From NCBI RefSeq assembly GCF_012958305.1, contig NZ_JABBYO010000011.1, positions 124,001 through 188,000 on the forward strand: 64,000 nucleotides of DNA, written 5' to 3'. Both the position numbers and the translations under genes were made by a program. This DNA comes from Tautonia rosea (GTDB lineage Bacteria > Planctomycetota > Planctomycetia > Isosphaerales > Isosphaeraceae). Positions 8,296-15,564 of the stretch are shown one piece after another; the stretch's first letter is position 1; each line of letters begins with the position of its first letter. The notes beneath the pieces are model-generated. The model was not told where the DNA came from. It saw only the letters and a program-made list of their open reading frames with translations, and did no database searches.

Positions 8296-9099
8296 ATGTT
8301 GTTCACAAGCGTCGAAGAACTGGCGAGAACGAGGGCCTTCGAAGAGGGCCACGAGCCGGGCGTCGAGATCGCCGACGGCGTGCGGATCGTCCGTCGCCAG
8401 GCCTTCCGGCTCGCGGCGTATGGGCTCGGGGTGGCCACACTCGGCGGTGGCCGGTCCATTGCGCGTCAGGACGATACAGGCCCATTCGGTCGGGGGCCGA
8501 CCGCCCAGCCCCTGGACTTCGACGGGATGGTTGACCGGCTGCGCCCGCTGGCCCGGCGCCTGGTCGCGGAGGACGACCCCGACGAGGAAACCTACCTCCG
8601 CGCCGTCGCCGAGCTGCTCTCGAGGCTCGACCCGATCCCCGAGCCCTGGTCGGAGCCGAGATTCCCGCCGGGAGGCGACCAGGCATACGGCCTGTCTCTC
8701 TGGTATCCGCCCCTGGTGGTGTTCGAGATCGTGATGAAGCCCGGCGCCGTGATCGAGCTCCACGACCACCGCTTCTACAACGGTGTCCTGATGGCCGTCG
8801 AGGGTCGTGTCCAGGTCCGGAACTTCGAGATCTTCGACCGCGAGGACCTCCCGCCGATGGGTGAGGAGTTCCTGATCCGCCAGACGGCCTCCCGGGCCCT
8901 GGAGCCCGGCCAGTCCGCGAGCCTCTCGCGAACCCGCGATAACCTGCACGAGGTTCGGGCCGGCGACCGAGAGGTCCGCCTGCTCGACGTTTTCACCTAC
9001 TTCCGACCCGAGGCCCGCTCGTTCGAGATTGCCTTCGACGACCGGCCGATCGACCGGGATCGCGGGCTTTACAAGGTCGCCTGGAAGGAATCGGGCTGA
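8296..9099 (+). CDS. Cupin-fold protein resembling cysteine/cysteamine thiol dioxygenases
   Basis: A 267-residue protein whose C-terminal two thirds form a cupin. Metal-ligand candidates are H156 and H158 (IELHDHRFYNG) and H218 (NLHEV), the three-His arrangement of cysteine dioxygenase, cysteamine dioxygenase and plant cysteine oxidases. The surrounding 'HDHxxxxGVLMAVEGRVQVRNFE' pattern, with its later EVRAGDREVRLLDVFTY strand, fits the PCO/ADO branch. Such enzymes add O2 to a thiol using Fe(II). Residues 33-50 contain RRQAFRLAAYGLGVATLGGG, resembling a twin-arginine export signal, but about 30 residues precede it, so export is uncertain. It lies between PEP-CTERM genes on the same strand, 65 bp after the last intact one. 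Confidence 0.65.
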   Translation: MLFTSVEELARTRAFEEGHEPGVEIADGVRIVRRQAFRLAAYGLGVATLGGGRSIARQDDTGPFGRGPTAQPLDFDGMVDRLRPLARRLVAEDDPDEETYLRAVAELLSRLDPIPEPWSEPRFPPGGDQAYGLSLWYPPLVVFEIVMKPGAVIELHDHRFYNGVLMAVEGRVQVRNFEIFDREDLPPMGEEFLIRQTASRALEPGQSASLSRTRDNLHEVRAGDREVRLLDVFTYFRPEARSFEIAFDDRPIDRDRGLYKVAWKESG

Positions 9100-9131
9100 A
9101 TTCTCCCACGACGGGCAGCGTTCCATGCTGA

Positions 9132-9434
9132 GTCTGGAGAAGGATCGACATTGAAAAACTTCCTGATGATTCGCGTCATCAGGTCCGCCACCCCGCTCCG
9201 GGCGATAGCCTCTCCGGAGCCGTCAATTTCGGGACCAGCGGGGAACGTTTGGGGGGGATTGCCCGCTACGACCTGGACGACGGGACATGGTCGCTCGATG
9301 GCACCAACCCCGGTCTGATTCTCTTCGGGCTCGGAGCCACCGTCGTTCCCGAGCCCTCCAGTCTGGTGATGCTCGGCCTGGGCCTGACAGGGGGATTGGT
9401 CGCGGTGCGTCGGAGCCGCAGACACGGCTCCTGA
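9132..9434 (+). pseudogene. Decayed 3' end of a PEP-CTERM gene
   Basis: An open frame of 100 codons with no ATG start, beginning right after a stop at 9129. It encodes only the last part of a PEP-CTERM protein: a short beta-like segment (GIARYDLDDGTWSLDG), then VVPEPSSLVMLGLG, a hydrophobic helix and RRSRR, then the stop. There is no signal peptide in frame, although a TTG-initiated out-of-frame stretch at 9151 (LKNFLMIRVIRSATPLRAIA) looks like the remains of one. This is best read as the residue of a seventh PEP-CTERM gene after deletion and frameshift. It follows the same strand and order as the intact cluster. A short functional PEP-CTERM peptide from TTG at 9249 cannot be ruled out but would lack export. 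Confidence 0.6.
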
Positions 9435-9567
9435 GGGGTTGCCCTGGGATGGATCAGACGAGAGGTCCTTCGGGCGGTTCCCGACCGTCGTGCTCCAACA
9501 CGCGCGGGGAAGGGCCGACCGAGAGCCTCTCAATCGCATCGACGGCGATTGATAAGGTCTCCCGGCC

Positions 9568-10053
9568 TCAATCCGTGGATGACTCGCCCTGAAGCTCCTC
9601 CGGCACCTCCCGACCGGCCAGGCGGTACATGTAGGCGGCCAGCGCCTGGATCTGAGCGGGGTCGAAGGCCGAATCCCAGCCGGCCATCTGGGTGCCGGGA
9701 ACCCCTTTGGCGATGACGGCGATCACCTGATCGGGCTGGTCGCCGTGTTTCCAGTCGTCATCGGTCAGGTCGCCGGGTCCAGGTCCCGAAAGGCTCTGAG
9801 CGATCGGTCCGTCGCCGCGGCCGGAGTTGCCGTGGCAGGAGGAGCAGCGCGACTCGAACAGCCGCCTCCCCTCGGCCACCACCCCTTCGGTCGATCCGCC
9901 CCCGCCACCTGCTCCCGGGGGTATCAGCGATCGCCCCGCGATCGCGGCGACCACCAGGACCGCCACCACGGCTCCGGCAATCAGAAACCCTCGCCCTCCG
10001 GCCGAGGAACCACCACCGCCCGGCATCGCATCGAGATCGTCGTCCACCGTCAT
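9568..10053 (-). CDS. Membrane-anchored mono-haem cytochrome c
   Basis: A 161-residue protein with one transmembrane helix near residues 23-40 (FLIAGAVVAVLVVAAIAG), a glycine-rich linker, and a class I cytochrome c domain. Haem attachment is CSSCH at 70-74. The likely axial methionine is M123 in GTQMAGW, and the C-terminal helix ends in ALAAYMYRLAG, as usual for this fold. The acidic start (TVDDDLDAM) and single helix predict an N-in protein with the haem domain outside the cytoplasm, acting as an electron carrier. The frame is open to an ATG at 10140, giving 190 residues; I prefer 10053, but AGGGGAG lies very close to it, so the start is uncertain. The downstream 5' neighbour is the Sm-like gene. 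Confidence 0.82.
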   Translation of the reverse strand: MTVDDDLDAMPGGGGSSAGGRGFLIAGAVVAVLVVAAIAGRSLIPPGAGGGGGSTEGVVAEGRRLFESRCSSCHGNSGRGDGPIAQSLSGPGPGDLTDDDWKHGDQPDQVIAVIAKGVPGTQMAGWDSAFDPAQIQALAAYMYRLAGREVPEELQGESSTD

Positions 10054-10176
10054 CTCCCCTGGGATCGAGTCGCGTCGGTCCGGAACCGCCAGGCCCGGCC
10101 GATTCCCGCAGAATGCTCCCTCAATCGAGGCATCGAACACAAGCCCAAACGTTCTTTCTCAAACACCATCACATCA

Positions 10177-10458
10177 TCACTCTTCGGAAACGTCTTCCAG
10201 CAAGGTCAGGGCCACCACCTCATCGAGGCGGATCAGGACACGCGCCCGGTTGCGACGGATGCCGAGGCGGGCGGTGTCGACGACGTAGATCTCGCGCGAG
10301 GATCGGCCGTCGCGGAGGTCGTGCAGGTCGGCGTCGCGGAGGTCGAGGAAGGCGGAGTCGGCCTCGGCCAGGGTGCCGATGCAGACGAACGGCGAGGTCA
10401 GATCCACGACGACCGGGCGGCCGAGGTAATCGTTGAGCAGGGTCGAGCGGTCGGTCAT
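10177..10458 (-). CDS. Small Sm-like protein of the planctomycete type
   Basis: A 93-residue protein preceded by GAAGGA eight bases upstream of its ATG. The sequence pattern resembles an Sm/LSm fold: LLNDYLGRPVVVDL, then a strand FVCIGTLAEADSAFLDLRDADLHD, then EIYVVDTARLGIRRNRARVLIRLDEVVALTLL. The 'YLGRPVVVDLTSPFVCIGTL' region matches the Sm1-like start (a loop followed by a bent strand), and the C-terminal strand IRLDEVVAL closes the barrel. Short proteins of this design are widespread in planctomycetes and unstudied. RNA binding is only an inference from the fold. It lies between the cytochrome c gene (same strand, downstream) and a divergent secreted haem-motif gene. Confidence 0.6.
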   Translation of the reverse strand: MTDRSTLLNDYLGRPVVVDLTSPFVCIGTLAEADSAFLDLRDADLHDLRDGRSSREIYVVDTARLGIRRNRARVLIRLDEVVALTLLEDVSEE

Positions 10459-10644
10459 GGCACGGGTCCTTCGGACGGTCGAGGGTGGCGGTCAGGGGGT
10501 TCGGATTGCCTCGGAAAGCGTCCGGCACGCAGGGTCGGCCAAGAGCCTCTGGAATCGGCCGGATCGGGCCTTCGGGGACCGGGGCCGGAACTGGGCTCGG
10601 CTCGCCTTGACGGATTTTAAGGGGGACGATAGGGTCCGGCCACC

Positions 10645-12480
10645 ATGTCCAACCATATCTCCTCCATCGTCGTCGGCCTGGGCGTCGCCGTGTCCGCGTT
10701 TCCGATCGTGGCCGTGGCCGGGCCCCCGCCCGTCCCCTCGGCCGCGCAATCGGTCTCGGACGACGGCCTGCCCGCCGACCTGGCGCCGGCCGAGGGATCG
10801 CTCGCGGCGCCTTCGTCGTCCCTGGCTTCGCCCGAGGGGGAGGCCACCGCACCGACTCGAACGGTGCTCTTGATGAAAGACGGTCACGTCAAGATCTTCG
10901 ACGGCCCGGCCTCCGAGGATCGCGTAGACCATATCATCACCCTCGACATCGGACAGATCCGCATTCCGAAGGCCCAGGTTGAGCAGCGCTTCGACACGCT
11001 CCGAGCGGCGTACGAGTACCAGCGCGACCACCTGCCCGACCGCGACCCGGACGAACACCTTCGCCTGGCTCGCTGGTGCCTGACCCACGGGATGCAGGAC
11101 GAGGCTGCCGAGCAGCTCAACGCCCTGCTCTCCTGGAGCCCCGACGACGTCACGGCCAAGAACATGCTGCGCAACCTCAGCATCGCGAGCCGCACTAAGG
11201 GGGCTCGCGATTCCGGGGTCGTCCGCACCGGAGCCGAGGCCGGCCGGGGTGGCAACGAGCCGAGAGAGCTGGACGTCTCGGTCCTCGGCCAACTCCGCTC
11301 CTACAAGGGGAGGATTCCTCCTCCGGTCGTCTTCGACCTGCCCGAGCCGCTCGCCGTGCGCCGCTTCCAGGAGTACGGGCAGACGGTCCACCGCGTGCTG
11401 CAGGTCCGTTGCGCGAGCTGTCACGATGAATCCTCCGATCGCAACTTCCGGCTCATCCGGGCCCGCGATCCGAAGGATCTGACCAACGCGATGCTCGTCC
11501 GCACGAACCTCGACGCCACGCTCGGCCTGATTGACCGGACGAATCCGGGGCACAGCCCGCTCCTGATCAACGCGATCATGCCGCATGGGCCAGACCAGAA
11601 GGCGATCCTCACCAACCCGAACTCTCCGGAGTATCGGGCCATGTGGGGCTGGGTTGAATCGCTCCGGCGAGACGCGCCCCAGACCGCCCAGGCCGAGGCC
11701 CCCGCGCCCGATTCTCAGTATGGCCCCGCTGCCGTTCCTCAGCCGACCGGATACCCGCAGCCGGGCTACGAGACGGTGCCGGGCACGCAGGCCCATCCGG
11801 GATTCGGCGGCGGCTTTGCCGCGCAACGAGCCGGTCAGGCAGCGGTCCAGGCTCCGTCGCTGTATCCGGCGCAGGCCCCGAGCCCCTACGGGGTGCCCGG
11901 TGCTCCGGGGATGACGCCGTACCCGAACGCGATCAATCAGCAGATCCAGATGGATGCCGTGCACCCGTCGGCCCCTGAGGACCTAAACTTCCAGACCGTC
12001 TCCCCCCTGTTCGGTTCGCCCGACTCGGCCTCGTTGTCGATCAACGGCCGGACGATTCCGCCCCCCTCGGCGACCCCAACCGCGCCGGTCCCCGGAATGG
12101 TTCCTCCGGGGACCATCCTGCCACCGAACGCGGTCGGGATTCCGGGGATGACGCCTCCTCCCGGGTTCGTGATGCCTCAGGGAGCCACGCTTCCCGGCAC
12201 CAACGGCCCTGTGCCGACCCTTCCGCCGGGGGCCTCACGGACGGCCCCGGCCCCGGCCGGCGGGGCGAACCCGATCGTCACGCTGCCGGACGGAACGCAG
12301 ATCATCACGCAGGCCGACGGCTCGAAGATGATGCGCCTGCCTGACGGCGAGCTGGCCCCGATTATGGACAAGGCCGCCATCAACAACGCGTCGGGGCCTT
12401 CTCAAGGCGACTCGTCGTTGCAAATCGACCCCGCCCTGCTTGAGCGGCTTCAACGCCGACGGATGGGCAACGCTCCCTGA
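10645..12480 (+). CDS. Secreted protein with CxxCH haem motif and Pro/Gly-rich C-terminus
   Basis: A 611-residue protein with a signal peptide (GLGVAVSAFPIVAVAG) and a low-complexity linker. A helical region follows (about 70-190; LARWCLTHGMQDEAAEQLNALL looks TPR-like). A haem-binding-type CASCH motif is at 256-260 within VHRVLQVRCASCHD, followed by the NPxxSPLLINAIMPHG segment seen in planctomycete PSD1/PSCyt-like proteins (a late region with H near MPHG). The C-terminal 230 residues are dominated by Pro, Gly, Ala and Gln (repeats like GYPQPGY, PGMTPP), ending with a 'LPDGTQIITQADGSKMMRLPDGE' beta-like motif. Probably a periplasmic or surface electron-transfer or structural protein. A strong hairpin terminator follows at 12527-12560. 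Confidence 0.72.
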   Translation: MSNHISSIVVGLGVAVSAFPIVAVAGPPPVPSAAQSVSDDGLPADLAPAEGSLAAPSSSLASPEGEATAPTRTVLLMKDGHVKIFDGPASEDRVDHIITLDIGQIRIPKAQVEQRFDTLRAAYEYQRDHLPDRDPDEHLRLARWCLTHGMQDEAAEQLNALLSWSPDDVTAKNMLRNLSIASRTKGARDSGVVRTGAEAGRGGNEPRELDVSVLGQLRSYKGRIPPPVVFDLPEPLAVRRFQEYGQTVHRVLQVRCASCHDESSDRNFRLIRARDPKDLTNAMLVRTNLDATLGLIDRTNPGHSPLLINAIMPHGPDQKAILTNPNSPEYRAMWGWVESLRRDAPQTAQAEAPAPDSQYGPAAVPQPTGYPQPGYETVPGTQAHPGFGGGFAAQRAGQAAVQAPSLYPAQAPSPYGVPGAPGMTPYPNAINQQIQMDAVHPSAPEDLNFQTVSPLFGSPDSASLSINGRTIPPPSATPTAPVPGMVPPGTILPPNAVGIPGMTPPPGFVMPQGATLPGTNGPVPTLPPGASRTAPAPAGGANPIVTLPDGTQIITQADGSKMMRLPDGELAPIMDKAAINNASGPSQGDSSLQIDPALLERLQRRRMGNAP

Positions 12481-12526
12481 GCGATGCTCGCTCCCTGGCC
12501 TGTTGAATGCATCTGATCCACGAGAA

Positions 12527-12560
12527 AGGGCCTGCCTTCCGAACGGGGAAGGCAGGCCCT
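12527..12560. terminator. Bidirectional intrinsic terminator
   Basis: A perfect 14-bp inverted repeat (AGGGCCTGCCTTCC / GGAAGGCAGGCCCT) with a 6-base loop. It is followed by GATTTTGTTT on the plus strand and by CTTTCTCG on the minus strand. It lies between the convergent ends of the secreted CxxCH gene (stop 12480) and the gene ending at 12598, so it can serve both transcripts. Confidence 0.85.
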
Positions 12561-12597
12561 GATTTTGTTTATAGATTCACTTTCTTGGACATCGCGA

Positions 12598-13278
12598 TCA
12601 GCCAAGCACGAAGCGGGAAATGACGGCCCCGGCCGCCCCGGCCGAGGCGAGGGCGACGAGGCGGAGGCGACGGGTGTAGTAGCCTCGGGTTGCCTCGTCG
12701 GCCCGGATGTAGAGGGAGAGGATGGCCAGGCAGCTCAGGGCGAAGCCGACGAGGCCGCCGAGCACGCTCAGGCGACGGGCGCCGACCTCGCGTCGGTAGA
12801 CATCAAGGAAGGCTTCGCGGTGCTCGGGGGAGAGCTCGGCCTGCTCGGCGGCGATGTAGAGGACCTGGGGCAGGGCCGCTTCCGGATCGCTCGCCAGACT
12901 GACGCCGAGCCGATCGAGGTCGAGCACGATCGGCTCGACATGCCGGTCGAGGATCAAGGACTCGACCTGCTCCTCGGGCAAGGGCCAGCCCTCGGGGATG
13001 TCGGGAGCGAGCCACTCGGCCACGGTCTGTTCGAGGAGGGCTCGGGCGTCGTCGAGGGCGCGCTCCTCGCTGTACGATCGGCGTCCCTTGGCCACGATCG
13101 GGCCGCCGTCATCCTGGAAGTCGCCCCTCGGCGTGACGGCTCCTTCGGAGACGTCGAGAAACCAAGCGGGCTGTGCCAACGGTCGCGCGTCGGTCCCGAC
13201 GGCGGGCTGCTCGGCCAAGGCCGGCAGGCTCGCGGCGAGGCCGAGGGCCAGGGCAATGTTCAGGGCGATCCGATTCAT
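12598..13278 (-). CDS. Exported membrane protein, unknown function
   Basis: A 226-residue protein. Residues 1-23 form a signal peptide (MNRIALNIALALGLAASLPALAEQ). The central 120 residues are soluble and acidic, with conserved-looking aromatic and proline positions (LAPDIPEGWPLPEEQVESL). Near the C-terminus are two hydrophobic stretches, VLGGLVGFALSCLAILSLYI and LRLVALASAGAAGAVISRFV, separated by basic residues, which predicts two membrane helices with an inward-facing loop. I do not recognise a family. It is transcribed away from the neighbouring kinase and ends at a shared bidirectional terminator. AAGGA lies 11 bases before the ATG. Confidence 0.68.
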   Translation of the reverse strand: MNRIALNIALALGLAASLPALAEQPAVGTDARPLAQPAWFLDVSEGAVTPRGDFQDDGGPIVAKGRRSYSEERALDDARALLEQTVAEWLAPDIPEGWPLPEEQVESLILDRHVEPIVLDLDRLGVSLASDPEAALPQVLYIAAEQAELSPEHREAFLDVYRREVGARRLSVLGGLVGFALSCLAILSLYIRADEATRGYYTRRLRLVALASAGAAGAVISRFVLG

Positions 13279-13479
13279 CGTGAGACGGTCCTTGCCTGCG
13301 CCGAGGGCGAGGGGCTGACTGACCTGCGTTTGAACAGAGTCGGCTTGCCCTCGGCCGAGCGGGCGGAGTGCTCCGCCCAGGTGATCATTCGCTCAGAAAG
13401 GAATTCGCTCCCCAACGGTCAAGCTTGAGTGAAATCGGGTGGCGAGGGTCCAGATCGGCACCGAGGGGTTGACGAGGGC

Positions 13480-15537
13480 TCAGGCCCCTCGGGCCAGGGC
13501 GAACCGAGGGTCGCGGGCGGCCTTGTTCCGGGGGCTGACCAGTTGCAGGACGATGGCGGTGAGCATGACCGAGCCGACCCCCATCGCCACCGGAGCCGGG
13601 ATGAACTGGGCGACGACCAGGCCCAGCAAGGCCGTCCAGAGGACGGGCCAGATTCGGAAACGTCGCAGGCGGTTGCGGGCAACCAGAGCCGACCAGGGAC
13701 CGACGGCAAAGATTAGGCCGAAGTAGACCAAGGGGCCGATGGTCGCCACCCGGTGTGCTCCCAGGCCGGTCGCGTCGGCCCAGAGGTTGACCGGGTCATT
13801 GCCAGCGAAGGCGACGAACTCGCCGGGCAGGTCGAGGTTCGTCCAGTCGAGCGTGGTCATCAAGACGGCGCCGACCGCCGTGCCGATGGCCCCCAGGGTG
13901 AAGCGGCGGGTGGCCGGGTCGATTGCTCGGCCTTCCCAGAACTTCGACGGGATCAGCAGGCTCCAGGCCCCCAGCAGCGAGGCTCCGGCGAGCACCCCGA
14001 TCTGACCGGCCACAGACGCTCCGGGCCGCCCGTCATACATCAGGGCGACCATGGGAATCGCCAGCAGCAGGCAGAGCGGCGCGGAGACGAGCATTGAGGT
14101 GGCAGCCTCGGCCACCCGAATCCGAGGGCTCGGCAAGGGGGGCGGCGCGGTTGGGATCGGGGTCGAGGGCCGTCGGACGGCGGCCGGGTTCGACCGCGCG
14201 GGTCGGTGTCGAGGGCCTCCCAGGAGCGATCGCGAGGCCGAGGCGGAGGCCGGGGTTCGGCGCGCCTGGCGGCCGAACCGGGGGCGGAACCAGCCTCGGC
14301 CGCGAGGAGACCGGGGGGGCATGGTGTTCGGGCCGATGTAGAGGACCGAGTCTTCCTCGCCGATGTGCAAGACGTCGTCCTGCTCGTTCGGGGTCTGCGG
14401 ATCGGGGGCGGCGACCGGTTCGGCCACGGGAATCGGCCCGGCGGGGCTCGATTTTCCCTCGCCGATGAAGCGCATGTCGGGTGCCTTCGGCGCGTCCTGG
14501 GGGACGAGCAGCTCGACGGCGTTCTGCGGGCGTCGGGTCGGGTCCTTGGCCAGGGCTCTCGTCACGATCGAGCGGTACGGCTCGGGCAAGGGGGAGAGGT
14601 CGGGCCGCGAGGTCAGGTGCTTCATCAGGACTTCGTGGGGCGTCTCGCCGTCGAACGGGACGCGGCCGGTGAGCATCTCGAAGATGATGATGCCGATGGC
14701 GTAGATGTCGATCGGCTTCTGATACTTGCCGGTCGAGATCTCGGGGGCCATGTAGTGACAGGTGCCGACGCTGGCCGAGTGCCCGGCCTCGGCGGTGTTG
14801 GCGATGAACTTCGAGAGGCCGTAGTCGCCGATCTTCACGACCCCCTCTTCCAGGAAGAGGTTGGCCGGCTTGAGGTCTCGGTGGACGATGCCGTGGTCGT
14901 GCAGGTATGAGACGCCGTCGACCAGCCCTTTGAGCCACATCCGGGCCTCGTGGATGGGCAGGCCGTCGGGATGCTGTTCGAGGATCTGGGCGAGGCTCGG
15001 GCCGGGGACGTATTCCATGACGACGAAGGTGTCACCCTCGTCGGTGGTCCTCATGTCGAAGATGGTGATCAGGTGTGGGCTTTTGAGGTTCATGCACTGC
15101 TGGACGCCGCGTTTCTCGATCTCGACGTTACGCAGCAGGAGCTTCAGGGCGACATCCTTGCCGGCGTCGGAGACGGCGTAGTAGACCTCGCCGAATCCGC
15201 CTCGGCCGATGGCGCGCTTGATGGTGTAGCCATCGAGCGGCCGGTCGCCCGAGCCGAAGAAGTAGCGTTCGCTCAGCCGGCCGTTGGAGGAGGAGGAGCG
15301 ATCGCGATCGGGCATCGGAGAGTGCTCCGCGGCGAGAGGCTCCGACCCGTCGGAATTCGGCCGAGGAGCGTTGGCCGGCGGGTGAGCGATCGTCTCGGCC
15401 AGCGGCTCGCCGGAATTGGGTCGGGCCAGGGGGTTCATCGGAAAGAGACTCCGTCGGCGAGAGTTCGATTCAGGCTCAGCCGGTCGCGGTCGTTGAAGGG
15501 GCTTGAGCTTCGGAGCGATTCGGGGAGGCCCCATCAT
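13480..15537 (-). CDS. Membrane-bound Ser/Thr protein kinase (Hanks type), DYG variant
   Basis: A 685-residue kinase. The ATG at 15537 has GGAG eight bases upstream. After a Pro/Ser-rich 100-residue N-terminus comes the kinase domain (about 103-350): glycine loop GRGGFG (111-116), K132 in VALKLLL, catalytic loop HRDLKPAN (219-226), and the metal motif as DYG (238-240) in place of DFG, followed by APE (264-266). All residues needed for phosphotransfer are present. After a Pro-rich linker, about 475-665 hold five to six membrane helices (LVSAPLCLLLAIPMVALM, GVLAGASLLGAWSLLI and others). It lies 27 bp downstream of the FHA-domain gene on the same strand, so the pair is probably one operon, with the FHA protein a likely phospho-reader of this kinase. 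Confidence 0.88.
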   Translation of the reverse strand: MMGPPRIAPKLKPLQRPRPAEPESNSRRRSLFPMNPLARPNSGEPLAETIAHPPANAPRPNSDGSEPLAAEHSPMPDRDRSSSSNGRLSERYFFGSGDRPLDGYTIKRAIGRGGFGEVYYAVSDAGKDVALKLLLRNVEIEKRGVQQCMNLKSPHLITIFDMRTTDEGDTFVVMEYVPGPSLAQILEQHPDGLPIHEARMWLKGLVDGVSYLHDHGIVHRDLKPANLFLEEGVVKIGDYGLSKFIANTAEAGHSASVGTCHYMAPEISTGKYQKPIDIYAIGIIIFEMLTGRVPFDGETPHEVLMKHLTSRPDLSPLPEPYRSIVTRALAKDPTRRPQNAVELLVPQDAPKAPDMRFIGEGKSSPAGPIPVAEPVAAPDPQTPNEQDDVLHIGEEDSVLYIGPNTMPPRSPRGRGWFRPRFGRQARRTPASASASRSLLGGPRHRPARSNPAAVRRPSTPIPTAPPPLPSPRIRVAEAATSMLVSAPLCLLLAIPMVALMYDGRPGASVAGQIGVLAGASLLGAWSLLIPSKFWEGRAIDPATRRFTLGAIGTAVGAVLMTTLDWTNLDLPGEFVAFAGNDPVNLWADATGLGAHRVATIGPLVYFGLIFAVGPWSALVARNRLRRFRIWPVLWTALLGLVVAQFIPAPVAMGVGSVMLTAIVLQLVSPRNKAARDPRFALARGA

Positions 15538-15564
15538 CGGACGAACTCCAGGATACCGTATTGA

